A stretch of 64,000 nt of DNA from Metaphire vulgaris (lineage: Eukaryota; Annelida; Clitellata; Crassiclitellata; Megascolecidae): NCBI GenBank assembly GCA_018105865.1, contig CM030853.1, positions 3,733,429 through 3,797,428 on the forward strand, given 5' to 3'. Below, piece by piece: positions 13,225-23,646 of the stretch. A program made the position numbers and the translations under genes. Positions within the stretch are counted from its first letter, which is position 1; every line of letters begins with the position of its first letter. The notes beneath the pieces are model-generated. The model saw only the letters and a program-made list of their open reading frames with translations, made no database searches and had not been told where the DNA came from.

Positions 13225-13655
13225 TGGCTCGCCATTTTGTGGCATTTCAAACATCCTAGAATAAAATTGCGACAGAATATATTGACAATTCTAGAACGAT
13301 TTGGCACAAATGCACAATGTTCGAAGATGGAAGCAAACGAAAATGTAGTTTTAATTCGTTTCATCACTCCTCAGAATTTTTGTAAATAGCCAGCTTTAAC
13401 AATAGTCCTTCCATAGGCTCATCATTTTGTGGCATTTCGAACGCTCTAGAATAAAATTGATATGGAATATATTGACAATCCCGGAATGATTTGACACAAG
13501 AAAATGTGGTTTTAATTCGTTTCAAACTCCTCTGAATTTTTCCATATCTATAGCTTGCTGCAACAATAGAACTTCCATAGGCTCACCATTTTGTTGCACT
13601 TCGAACGCTCTAGAATAAAATTGAGATGGAATATATTGGCAATCCCGGAATGATT
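13225..13655. repeat. Degenerate tandem repeat, three units of about 160-190 bp
   Basis: GGCTC(G/A)(C/T)CATTTTGT recurs near 13228, 13417 and 13579, each followed by TCTAGAATAAAATTG and TATTGACAATC-type sequence. The L2-like LINE at 13657 interrupts the last unit, whose remainder (ACACAAGAAAATGTGG) resumes at 14583. A related inverted piece lies near 22345-22440. Confidence 0.7.
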
Positions 13656-13656
13656 T

Positions 13657-14575
13657 GAAGCATTAGGCCTAACATTAGGCCCCTTCGCTTCCTTGATTGC
13701 ATCATGGCGATCATCATGTGGACGGAGGAGAACCGCTTGGCCCTTAACCCGGCCAAGACCGAGTTCCTGTGGATGTGCACCCCCAGGAGGAAGCATATCC
13801 TGAGCCATTCACCGTTCACGCTGGGCGATGTGACCGTCGTCCCCTCAAAGTGCCTACGACTCCTGGGAGTATTACTCGATGAGACGTTGTCGTTTGAGGA
13901 ACATATCGGTAATGTTGTTCGCGGCTGCTACTACCACCTACGGAGGATTAGGTCAGTGCGCCGGCATCTTCCGATCAGCGGGGCAGTGCACCTTGTGCGC
14001 GCCCTTGTTCTTCCCAGGCTGGACTATTGCAACAGCGTGTTGCTGGACCTCCCCGATGGAAAGTTGAATCGTCTGCAATCCGTGCTCAATACAGCTGCTC
14101 GGGTCGTCTTTAGCAGCCCCTGGGGAGCCCACGTGACCCCCCTACTGCGTGATCAGCTGCACTGGCTTCGAGCCCGGGAGCGCATTATCCATAAGCGCTG
14201 CTGGCTCACCTTCCGAGCGTTAAATGACCCGCACTGTCCACAGTACCTGGCTGAGCTGGTCCTAAGATCAACGTCGAACGCACGGAGGTCGGCACATCGC
14301 TCCGGCCATCGTGTCCTACTGCTCGTTCCGCCTCCGTCTCAGACTCCGAAGTTCGGAGACAGGTCCTTCTCTCGCGGGAACCCATTGCTTTGGAATGCCT
14401 TGCCGACTGCAGTGACTGAGGCCAACTCTGCTGGACTGTTCCTGAGAGAACTAAAGACGCACCTTTTTAGTTTAGGTTATGGTTGACTATGTGTGTGCAG
14501 CGCCCTTGTCGTAGGCCTTAACCTAGTGCACGGCGCTATAGAAATTGTCTTGAAATAAATAAATAAATAAATAAA
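13657..14575 (+). mobile_element. 5'-truncated L2/CR1-clade LINE
   Basis: Insertion is shown by the tandem repeat that stops before it and resumes after it. It contains the end of the ORF, a 50-bp 3' UTR with GGCGCTATAGAAATTG and an (AAATA)n tail. The tail differs from the GATTA and TTACA tails of related copies in the window. Confidence 0.85.
13704..14486 (+). CDS. L2/CR1 LINE reverse transcriptase, C-terminal third (partial)
   Basis: 260 residues open from the first Met; the homologous frame also reads Leu-Asp-Cys-Ile just upstream, so the Met is not a native start. Recognisable blocks in order: ENRLALNPAKTEFLW, LRLLGVLLDETLSFEEHI, LVLPRLDYCNSVLLDLP, LNRLQSVLNTAARV, LHWLRARERI, and NPLLWNALP before LKTHLF. 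These are the thumb and post-RT regions of the L2/CR1 group. The catalytic FADD region and the endonuclease are missing, so the copy is dead. Codon use is GC-rich and the frame is intact, indicating a young insertion. Confidence 0.85.
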   Translation: MAIIMWTEENRLALNPAKTEFLWMCTPRRKHILSHSPFTLGDVTVVPSKCLRLLGVLLDETLSFEEHIGNVVRGCYYHLRRIRSVRRHLPISGAVHLVRALVLPRLDYCNSVLLDLPDGKLNRLQSVLNTAARVVFSSPWGAHVTPLLRDQLHWLRARERIIHKRCWLTFRALNDPHCPQYLAELVLRSTSNARRSAHRSGHRVLLLVPPPSQTPKFGDRSFSRGNPLLWNALPTAVTEANSAGLFLRELKTHLFSLGYG

Positions 14576-14629
14576 GATGGGGACACAAGAAAATGTGGTT
14601 TTAATTAATTTCAAACTCCTCTTCTGTAT

Positions 14630-15185
14630 AATGAACCAGCTATCTTAATACGCGGCTTGCCCTCGATCGCCCTACAATCGACCTATCCACAAGATATTCG
14701 GGCGAACATTCATTTAGTTGATGTCCATCGTTCTCGTACAGTCTTTAGCGTTAGTGTGTTGTATGAAATGGCCGTGAGTGCTCTCTTTCGAACTCTGTAG
14801 ATCGAAATTGAGAATGGTATTATTGATCATTCTTGCAAAAGTTAAAGCAACAAAGATGGAACAAGAGGAAAATGTGGATTTTGTCGGATAATTTGTTCAA
14901 ATCGATTAGATTTTTTGATATCAAGGTCCAATAAACTCTCTATTCAACAGGTCTTCAATTGGCTTCTCTCACGCAGCGAATTAATTATAAAACCTGTTGT
15001 ATAATTAACCAGATATCTTAATGACTTTATACGCGGCTCTTCCCTCGATCGCCTTACTAGTCATTCCACAAGATATTCGTCAGGACTTTCATTTAGTTGA
15101 TATCCCTCGTTCTCGTACAGTCAATGGCGTTAGTGTGTAGTGTGAAATTGCTGGGAGTGCTTTATTTCGAACCCTGTAGACAGTG
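14630..15185. repeat. Two diverged copies of a segment of about 180 bp
   Basis: 14635-14815 and 15009-15185 share ACCAG(C/A)TATCTTAAT, CCACAAGATATTCG, TTCTCGTACAGTC and GGCGTTAGTGTGT-type blocks in the same order, about 370 bp apart. Confidence 0.7.
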
Positions 15186-15415
15186 GGAGGGCGTGGCTTC
15201 GGGAGGGGGCGGGAGCGGAGAATTTGAGAAATTGTCATCTCTTTACACATTGAGATGCAATGTTTTTTGTGTGGGGGGTCTAAGACTTGGGGGAATTTTC
15301 TCTTATCTGGCTTGTATGCAACATCGAATGAAAACTAGGAACTTTCTAATACAGATTTCATCCGTTTGCTGTAAAATACATCGAGCAGAGGTCATTTGAA
15401 GTGAAACTCCTTCTC

Positions 15416-15565
15416 ACCCACCCACCACCTCCACACCCCTCCTCCTCCTTCTCCGCATCGACATAATTATGTAGCGCCATCTAGATAGCCCTCTTTCCCC
15501 CGCCCGTCCCAAACCCCCTCCCCGTCCGTCGCACGCGCAGCAAAGGTCCCAGGACATTGGCGGCA

Positions 15566-15629
<64 letters not shown>

Positions 15630-16255
15630 GCGGCGGCGGCGGCGGCGGCGGCGGAGATATAATTTAGGATTACCCGCCCCCATCGACCGTCTCTCTCTCT
15701 TCCATCGATTGCTTCTCCACCGGCGGCTGTGGCGACGGAGACTTTGCCGCCTCCACCACCACTACTACCACCACTGCGGCCGTCTCCTCTGCAGCCCAGC
15801 GCCGACCGGCCGACCGACCGGCCGGCCGGCCGCAGACCGCAGCCGAACCACCCTCCCCCAGTCCTCTTCCCCAGTCAATGGACCGTCTTTCGGTGGGGGG
15901 TTCGGGGAGGAGGGGGAGGATCCAGCCATGCTCCGCCGACCGCCGTTGTCCAACGCGCGGCTCGACCGCTGAGCGTCCGCTGTATTTACCCACGCGTTCG
16001 ATTCCTAAGAAGCCCTAATAAGGAAGACGGAAATTATGACGGCCGTGTCGTCGTCGTCGTCGTCGTCGTCGTCGGCGGGATATCCCTGAATATCCCACGA
16101 AATCCTGGATTTTCGTGATCGTGCTAAAACGCCCCGGACGCACCCGAAGTCCGTCCGAATTTGATGGCGCTATTTCGAATCGGCGGGTGTGAGACCGGTT
16201 GCGAGCGGGACTAGACACCGACAGAATTCTCGACTTCGTCAGGTATTGGTCGGTC
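15416..16255. other. CpG-rich block with (GGC)n
   Basis: GC content and CpG frequency rise sharply relative to the flanks. It includes (GGC)n at 15566-15653, GGCC-rich direct repeats near 15800-15835 and (TCG)n at 16045-16072. Both strands have long open frames, as expected of GC-rich repeats. It could be a promoter or 5' UTR region, but no start site or splice chain is demonstrable. Confidence 0.45.
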
Positions 16256-16265
16256 GTGCAGTTTT

Positions 16266-16292
16266 TTCACACACACACACACACACACACAT
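16266..16292. repeat. (CA)n microsatellite
   Basis: About 12 CA units. Confidence 0.9.
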
Positions 16293-16458
16293 TCAAGACG
16301 TTTGTATTGTTGCGAGAAGCCAGTGGCGTCGCCAGGATTTCAGAATAGGGGGGGGGGCGGTCATTTCGCCGTTTTCCGCCTTAAAAGTCTTGACGAGAAA
16401 AAGGTCGTCGTCTCAAACGCTTTGAAGTCTGCTGTCTGGTGCGTTTTCCTCGATTTAA

Positions 16459-16530
16459 CCCCTTAACCGTGTATTTAACTGTAGCTCAATGTAAAATGGA
16501 CGGATATATCCGGGATCCCCAGTTAAGGGG
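16459..16530. mobile_element. 72-bp TTAA-flanked mini-element, copy B
   Basis: TTAA at 16455-16458 and 16531-16534. Reverse orientation of copy A at 5387, about 95 percent identical by eye, including the CGGATATATCCG palindrome. Confidence 0.75.
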
Positions 16531-16615
16531 TTAATTAATACTACCCCCCCCCTACTTCACTAGTTCCCGACTACAGTAGTCACCCCGGTATTGGACGAAT
16601 CTCACGACCGGTCCC

Positions 16616-16807
16616 CAGTGTTTAATCTAGGCCGTTTCCGGGGGGGATTGCCCTTTCCCTCGGAAATTTTAACCCCCCCCGGAAATTTTGGAATACTACA
16701 TGGACTAACAGCGGCCCCTAGCAGAATTCCCCCCGGCTTTGTCAGTTTTCCTCCCCCCGGCTTTTTCAGTTTCTCCCCCGGAGTCCAGGAGTCTAGATTA
16801 AACACTG
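16616..16807. mobile_element. hAT-like MITE, CAGTGTTTAATCTAG family
   Basis: Termini CAGTGTTTAATCTAG and CTAGATTAAACACTG are near-perfect inverses, flanked by exact duplications CCGGTCCC. Confidence 0.85.
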
Positions 16808-16947
16808 CCGGTCCCGGTCCGAATAGGTGGCCGGCCCCTCCCCCAGTGCCCCACCCATGGTTGCGCCATTGCCCCGGAATAGGGGGGGGCACATTGAAAT
16901 TTGTGCGTACAGTAACAAGACTCGCAACGACCGGTTAAAATACAGTA

Positions 16948-17280
16948 CAGTAGAACTTCGTTATAACGTACTTGGCGGGTCTGTAAAATTTAGTACGTTA
17001 TACCCGAGGTACGTTATACCAGGTACCATCCAATACGACGGGGCGTCACACGGGACCGTACATTGCGTGTCATCTGAGCGGATTTTCCCTCAAGACCAAC
17101 ATCTTCCGTTCCATGTTGATTTGTCAGCGTTGTCGACAGTGCCTTTGACTTTGGCCTTCGCTATGCCACCACCGCGCTATAGAAGCTGCCCTGTACCATA
17201 TAGCCATAACCATAACCATTGCGGTACGATAAAGCCGTGTATGCGTTTATAACTGAGTCCGTTATAGCGAAGTTCTACTG
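16948..17280. mobile_element. pogo/Tigger-like MITE, 333 bp
   Basis: TA-flanked termini CAGTAGAACTTCGTTATAAC and GTTATAGCGAAGTTCTACTG. Such ends are typical of pogo-group elements. No transposase. Confidence 0.85.
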
Positions 17281-17424
17281 TAGGGCCTATACAGTGATGA
17301 CATATGCAGCACCTCTTCAGTCTTTGGTTATCGATTATTCGCAGATGCAGTCATAATAACTCTGCATTCCATCCAGTTATTGCATTAAAAAGCTTTGTTT
17401 ATGTAGCGCCGGCAGCGCCTATGA

Positions 17425-17606
17425 AAGGGGCTACGTAGCCAGGAATTTGATTTGGTGGTGGTGGGGGGGTATAATGTGAATTGGGTGGCATAAATCTTTA
17501 AAAACTTTGAAAATCTTAAAAAACGCATTAAAAATTGTAAGGTAGTTTGATTTAGGGGTGGGGGTGGGGTAAATATACCGGTATACCCCTCGTCGCTACG
17601 CCCGTG
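17425..17606. mobile_element. hAT-like MITE, CAGGGGCGTAGC family
   Basis: Exact 8-bp duplication GCCTATGA at 17417-17424 and 17607-17614. The left TIR has diverged; the right one reads GTCGCTACGCCCGTG. Confidence 0.8.
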
Positions 17607-17742
17607 GCCTATGAATAACGACTCCGTGTTTTAGAACAGTTATGCTCCGACTGAAAGCGGTTATCAATCTTGGCTAATTCGTATGAAATTATTTGTTATT
17701 AATATATAATTAATTGCAAAGTGCAATTTCTGTGGAGTGAAG

Positions 17743-17934
17743 CAGTGTTTATTCTAGACCTGTTTGGGGATTCCCCTCCCCAAAGTTTTAAAATTCCCCC
17801 CAAAATTTGTACATGTTGGCTTGGGGGATGGAAATCACCCCCCCCCCCCACCCCCAAGCGTGGAGAGACAAATCTTGTCCCCCAAACATTTCAAACTCCC
17901 CCCCTCAATGTCAAGGTGGCTAGAATAAACACTG
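17743..17934. mobile_element. hAT-like MITE, CAGTGTTTA(T/A)TCTAG family
   Basis: CAGTGTTTATTCTAG and CTAGAATAAACACTG termini with GAGTGAAG on both sides (one extra G at the right). Confidence 0.78.
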
Positions 17935-17990
17935 GGAGTGAAGATTGCGTCATTGCCAATCACGTCACATTCCCTTCCACGCGTTCCAAA

Positions 17991-18942
17991 CAGTGATATT
18001 TTACTGAACGGTAACGAAAATTAGAACTGAAATTAAAGGAATCCGTTAACGAAAACGAGAAGTAAAATTAGGAATTTTTAAAGAACGGTAACTGAAATAG
18101 AAATGCGAAATAGAAATTGAAACTGAAATAGAAATATTTTATGAACTGAATTTAATGCCCATCATTTTAAAATGGCGTCAATTTGCTTAGGTTGTGTGAT
18201 ATTTGGCGCGCCATATAATATGGCTGTTCATTGTCAAAGTTCAGCGTCATGCGACCAAGGGTGATATGCCAATCAGTCATTCCTACCCCACACATACAGT
18301 CATGTATGGGGGGATGACTACCACTGACCTATCAAACATGCTAGTCTCAAGACGGCACATGGGCCTCTGCCTTGATAAATACCATTTCGGTGTCTGTATC
18401 AGAAAACTTAAGCGAGTGCTGCTTCGTTGATTTTAGCGTCTGCGTTAACTTAATTGCAACTATTATTGTTACAAGATGAGTTTAGCTAAACTGTTGGCTG
18501 GAAGAAAGCGAGATAGCCCAGTTTGGGATTATTTTATATATGACGAGAAAGCGTTTTTTGTCACTTTGTCTCTTTGTCAAGTTCAAGTTGATCAAAGCAG
18601 CGTGCCGTGTATTTTTGAGGATGAACATGCATGTTGTTTAATTTATACATTTTTGATCACTGTGTTACTATCAGACATTGCCGTCATAGAAGACAGTTTT
18701 ATATTATACTTAGCATGATTTGCATCCAATACAAAACCTGATGTCAATTACTACACTGTAGAAGTAAAATTAGAAATTAAACTGAAAATATTTAAACTAG
18801 AACTGAAATTATTTTAGAACTGAAATTAGAACTGAAATAGGAATTATTTCCTGAAGTATAACTGAAATAGAAATGAAATTAAGACCTAAAATAAGAATGA
18901 AAATTAAAATTAACAATTATTTTTAGAACTGAAATATCACTG
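17991..18942 (+). mobile_element. hAT element deletion derivative, 952 bp
   Basis: Exact duplication GTTCCAAA at 17983-17990 and 18943-18950; termini CAGTGATATTT and AAATATCACTG. Both subterminal regions are arrays of AGAACTGAAATTAGAACTGA-like units. The middle retains the start of a transposase ORF. Confidence 0.85.
18476..18715 (+). pseudogene. hAT transposase N-terminus (BED-finger start), truncated
   Basis: The ATG at 18476 opens MSLAKLLAGRKRDSPVWDYF, the usual entry into a BED zinc finger, where a conserved Trp precedes the first Cys pair. Frame and order decay after Cys-Gln-Val-Gln and the finger is not completed; translation stops at 18716. The rest of the transposase is absent, so the element depended on an autonomous partner. 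Confidence 0.7.
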
Positions 18943-19233
18943 GTTCCAAATATGGCACGCGATGCATTGTGGACCGATGGAGCGAGGGGTTTGGATGAGG
19001 AAATAGAAGGAAATGACTCTAGTGATCGGCGGTATATGACAACGCAGTATATGCTTGCTTAATTAAGCGCCTAGGAATAAAGAGCTATACTGCGTTGCTG
19101 CTTTTTAAAGCGCTATAGAAATTAACGAGATTTTACTTACTTACTTTTGACAGGGACGAGTTCTCCACACTTGATAAGTTGACAGCAACTAAGACTAACA
19201 ATGACAAGGTTTAGAGTGGTTCAGTATAAGGCC

Positions 19234-19503
19234 CAGTGGCGTTGCCAGGATTTCCGGAAGGGGGGGATCTTGGATTTTGGTTGTGACCAACACCAACTTT
19301 CGAAAAAGTTTGACAAGCAAAAAAACCTTTTCATCTTCTCGCCCCTTAAACATTGTTACAGTTACATTCTCTTCCCAAGAGAAGGGGAGGGGGGGTTGAC
19401 CCCAATATCGCCTCAAAAAAGACAAAATGCATGGAAACTCATTAAAAATAGTTTTTCGACAGCTAAGGGGGGTTTTAACCTCCACCCCTTGGCTACGCCA
19501 CTG
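19234..19503. mobile_element. hAT-like MITE, CAGTGGCGTTGCCAGG type
   Basis: Termini CAGTGGCGTTGCCAGGATTT and TTGGCTACGCCACTG. Flanks ATAAGGCC and ATAA(AA)GGCC agree apart from two extra A. Confidence 0.7.
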
Positions 19504-19987
19504 ATAAAAGGCCTGCCCTTTCTGAGAACCACTATGTTCCACCCTGCCATTCATTCACTTTTTGATCTTGCTGTGTAATCTCATTCTTACCAATTAGTAG
19601 GTTCGCTCCTGACTAAAACTTTTCCTTGTACAAACCCCACTCTACCCCCCACCCCAACCGACCTGCATTGGACTGACTCCATGAAAAATTTATGCTACAT
19701 GTCAGACTCTTATGATTTGGGTTGTTTCACTGGAATTCATGGGGGGGGGTAGGGGCGGGGGCGTTATAGGGCAATGATGGATGCGGCTATATATTGATGG
19801 GTTTCTGATCATGTCCCACCCATTAAATTTCTCACTAAAACATTCGGTGGTTTCAAATATTCAACGCTCGTTCAAAATAATTTCGACCCTGAATTCGCAG
19901 GGGAAATTTCATCATTTTGCTCGGATTTTCAGTTGCTCGCAGTATTCATTCAGCGATGCTCTTTGAGTCGAGTGCTGTTACTGTGTG

Positions 19988-19989
<2 letters not shown>

Positions 19990-20049
<60 letters not shown>

Positions 20050-20054
20050 TGTGT
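19990..20054. repeat. (TG)(TCTG)(TC)(TG) compound microsatellite
   Basis: Blocks of TCTG, TC and TG dinucleotide-based repeats. Confidence 0.93.
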
Positions 20055-20151
20055 ATTGTCAGGCGTTGGTCGAGCGCTCGGACGCAACACGAAGTGGTTT
20101 CCATGGCGACCGTTTGCGCATGCTCTCTGCCGAGTAGGTGATATATAGATG

Positions 20152-20152
<1 letters not shown>

Positions 20153-20199
<47 letters not shown>
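20153..20199. repeat. (TA)n microsatellite
   Basis: About 23 TA units. Confidence 0.95.
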
Positions 20200-20202
<3 letters not shown>

Positions 20203-20304
20203 TACAGACGAAAAGCTGTCTCTGTTCTGTTTGCTAATGGCATTGTGAGCCGGAAGACATATTTATGCAACTGTCTCCGAATGAGACTGGACAACAACAA
20301 ACAC

Positions 20305-20306
<2 letters not shown>

Positions 20307-20346
<40 letters not shown>
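20307..20346. repeat. (CTG)n microsatellite
   Basis: About 13 uninterrupted CTG units. Confidence 0.95.
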
Positions 20347-20362
20347 ATCGGCAAGTCCGGAT

Positions 20363-20425
20363 CATGAATATTGATCGAGTATTCATGAATATTAATCGAT
20401 CATTCGTGAATAATAATCGAGTAAA
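20363..20425. repeat. 21-bp tandem repeat, three units
   Basis: Units begin CATGAATATTGATCGAGTAT, CATGAATATTAATCGATCAT and CGTGAATAATAATCGAGTAA. Confidence 0.85.
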
Positions 20426-20791
20426 ATATCATTGCAGATGTTGGAGAGACTTACCAGAGATAATTACATGGGCATAGGTAGGCCTAGACTCCTAGAGAGA
20501 TGAGATGGTAAATCATCGTCAAAGAAAGCATAAAACAAGCTTAATTACTGTACTACACAAGCTCTCGGAACGTTGAGTTAACCAACGACGCCAAGCAGTG
20601 TTGGAGTTGTGAAATTTGAGCGTGGTGTGTGGGGGTGGGCGGGGTGAGGACTGAAATTCAATGAATGACAGAAACTGCATGTACCCGATATGCGATTTTT
20701 GGGAGGGTTGCAAAGTTAGCTGGGGGAGGGGAGGGGGTTCAATACATCGTCCGGAACTCCTTCTTGCATAATTATTGCGTCTCTTCATAAC

Positions 20792-21029
20792 AAGGGGCGT
20801 CTTTAACCAGTGCGGGGCCCCGGGGGCACCTGGCGGCCTGCGGGGCCCTAGACGTGCGGATCAATGTTGACAAGCAAAAAAGTCATCTGCAACGTTTTTG
20901 AATACTGACAAGCAAATAAAGGTAATCTCTAACGTTAAAAACAGTAGTTTGCGCGCGGCGCGGGGGCCCCTAAGATGCGCGGGGCCCCGGGCACTATGCC
21001 CCTAATTTTTACATGTAAAGACGCCCCTG
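20792..21029. mobile_element. hAT-like MITE, CAGGGGCGTCTTTA type
   Basis: Exact duplication TTCATAAC at 20784-20791 and 21030-21037. Termini AAGGGGCGTCTTTA and TAAAGACGCCCCTG. The interior repeats GGGGCCCC-type blocks and GACAAGCAAA. Confidence 0.85.
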
Positions 21030-21202
21030 TTCATAACCCGTTGCTGACCAATAACATCGTCACTTCGTCGCCCCCAATAAACTTTATATCCTTGCAAATA
21101 TCGTTGATTCATTTTACAAATTTTAGCCTTGGCAAACTGTACTGCACAGACTCGTGGTTGATATACAGCGTCTCTGTTTAAACAGTGCATGAATCTGCTA
21201 GG

Positions 21203-21376
21203 CAGGGATATTTCTACAGCCCCTAACATCCCCCAATTTGAGTCCGACATCCCAAACACCCCCAACACCCCAATCTGAGCCTGGGATGACTTTTTTTGAT
21301 TGTCAGACTTTTTCGGCATGGATGGGACCCACAAAATATACCGACAACCCCCTAATTGATAATTAACCTAGAAATA
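21203..21376. mobile_element. hAT-like MITE, CAGGGATATTTCTA family, right end decayed
   Basis: Starts CAGGGATATTTCTA and shares ACCGACA...CCCCAATTGATAAT with the 54095 copy; the last bases of the right TIR are lost. Confidence 0.6.
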
Positions 21377-21378
21377 AA

Positions 21379-21379
21379 C

Positions 21380-21445
<66 letters not shown>

Positions 21446-21464
21446 ATAATAATAATAATAATAA

Positions 21465-21495
<31 letters not shown>

Positions 21496-21520
21496 TTATA
21501 ATAATTAATAATAATAATAA
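21379..21520. repeat. (CTA)n then (ATA)n microsatellites
   Basis: About 21 CTA units passing into imperfect ATA units. Confidence 0.95.
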
Positions 21521-21522
21521 TA

Positions 21523-21574
21523 GCATGATTTCAAGTGGTTTGGGAGGTGCTAGCCTGTGTAGAGACCACTATTA
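21523..21574 (+). mobile_element. SINE-tail hairpin next to (ATA)n
   Basis: TTTCAAGTGGTTTGGGAGG, then CCTGTGTAGAGACCACT. Same hairpin as at 28131 and 53653. Confidence 0.5.
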
Positions 21575-22075
21575 TTGTTCTTATGTAAAGCGATTTAAAG
21601 CGAAAGTAAAGCAAACGCAACGTAAACTGTAAAAAATAACCCTGCTGCTAAGTCTGGGGTAAAATTTCATTAAAGACAGTTATAGCGACATGAATGAACT
21701 CTAGGGTTCTGCAGTCAGTTCGGGTGTGCGCTGTCTGAGGGTGGTTGTCGGTTCAATCGATTCGTTCGTCTTGTTACGGCGCTGACTTTTTGTATTCGAA
21801 TCACTCCCGATTCTAATGCAATCTACAATATTCATTACGAGACTCGGGCGTCGCGGGAAAAGGGGCTTCTTCTTTTTCTTCTTTATCGTAGCTTTTGTCG
21901 CGCGCCAAAGACGGTCATCTAGTCGAGAAAACGAATTGACACAAACGGAGGAACGAGGACAATGACAGGTACGTCGAGGCGGCAAAAAAGACGCAGAGGT
22001 GTTGGGGAGGGGAGGAGGAGGAGAAGGAGGAGCGAAAGAACAACCATGCAATTTCAGGCGATGGGCGAAATTTCG

Positions 22076-22129
<54 letters not shown>
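22076..22129. repeat. (TA)n microsatellite
   Basis: About 26 TA units. Confidence 0.95.
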
Positions 22130-22130
<1 letters not shown>

Positions 22131-22484
22131 TAAGTTGTATCACAGGTTTTATACGCCACAAAAATATTATAAAATTGATACTCTTTTTGACATTGGACTG
22201 TAAGCACTATTCCTTATACAGTAGGCTATAGATATGCAAAAATTCAGAAGAGTGTTAAACGTATTTTTAATCCACATTTTCTTGTGTCCCCATCTTCATT
22301 GCATCAAACCGTACTAGAATAGTCAATATATTCTGCCTCAAGTTTACTCTAGAGCGTTCGAAATGCCACGAAAAATGGTCAACTATTTCAAACGACATTA
22401 TAAAGTCTTTCCAAAATCTATTCTCTGTCAAATGTCTACAAAGTCGATCGAGAGATAAGAGGGGTCTTAAGATAGCTGGTTTCT

Positions 22485-22548
<64 letters not shown>
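22485..22548. repeat. (TA)n microsatellite
   Basis: About 32 TA units, followed by an imperfect (GA/CAGA)n tract at 22574-22690. Confidence 0.95.
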
Positions 22549-22553
<5 letters not shown>

Positions 22554-22574
22554 GACATAGATCTAGAGAGGGAC

Positions 22575-22611
<37 letters not shown>

Positions 22612-22725
22612 AAAAAGAGAGAGCGAGAGAGACAGAGACAGAGAGACAGAGAGGGACATAGAGAAGCAGAGACGCACGCAGAGAGAGAGGATGGCTTTTT
22701 CAAGGCTAATAGTTATGAAGGAGAT

Positions 22726-22912
22726 CAGGGATATTTCTAGGATTGTGAATTTGGGGGTGTCGACCTCAAATTGGCGGGGATGTGTCCGGAGCTAATTAGT
22801 ATGCATTTTGTATACATACCATTGTCACATTTCCAAATTTTTGTTTTTTTGGGGGTGTCGACCTCAAATTGGGGAGTGTTGGGAGGTGTTAGGGGATGTA
22901 AAAATATCCCTG
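22726..22912. mobile_element. hAT-like MITE, CAGGGATATTTCTA family
   Basis: Exact duplication AAGGAGAT flanks CAGGGATATTTCTAGG and AAAAATATCCCTG. The internal GGTGTCGACCTCAAATTG motif occurs twice. Confidence 0.87.
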
Positions 22913-23646
22913 AAGGAGATGTTGCAAGTAATAGGAAGAAGAAGAAAAATAAAAGAAAAATATAGAACAGACCTATAGTGGAATTAGGCTGGAGAGACGT
23001 TCGAAACGACATGCAGGGCTTATACTTAGCAAGGCCTGTCAATGACTGTTAGCCGTAAGGTCCTCGCAAAGGAATTTGTATTTAGTGTTATTATTGCGCA
23101 CTTTTCTCTGACAGATGACGTCATAGCATGAAAGTAGCTAGGCATTTGAGTTTTTGTGCGTGTGTTGAGTGTCATGTTCAAGAGATTTCTCTGTCCGTTT
23201 TCACGGTACTTTCTGGTAATGAATCCAGAAAGAATTATTGTGACGGTGTTTTTTTTTCGCGTCATTTTAGGACAGGAACAGAATAATGTCGTCGAAAAAG
23301 TAAGAACAAGGGAAAAGAACAACAAAATATCGACAAAATGAAGATAAAATCGGAGGAAAATCAAGAAACCGAAAACAGACGAAATACATAACGTAAAAAG
23401 ACAGTACCAACAGACTTCTATCGAATCGAATCAGAAGGAAAGCAGAGAAGAAGAAGAAAGAAGGAAAGAAAGGAATCATCCAGTTGCGGCGGAGGTAACA
23501 CAGGGGGCGGGGTAAAGACAAGTACATTGAGGGGCAAAAGAAAGACACAGAGACCCCCGAAGGGGAAGGAGGGGCGGGCAGAACAGAACCACATCTCTGC
23601 CACCAGAAACGAGAAAATATCTTTTTTATTAATTAAAAACAAAACT

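Larger units (their letters stand above)
16321..16867. mobile_element. hAT-like element disrupted by two later insertions
   Basis: Left end CAGTGGCGTCGCCAGGATTT; right end GGTTGCGCCATTG. Inside lie the 72-bp TTAA element and the 16616-16807 element. No target duplication is preserved. Confidence 0.45.

Noticed and set aside
15414..16118. Pro-rich and Arg-rich ORFs in the CpG-rich block
   Set aside because: Driven by (GGC)n, (TCG)n and CCGGCC repeats; no motif or splice chain supports them.
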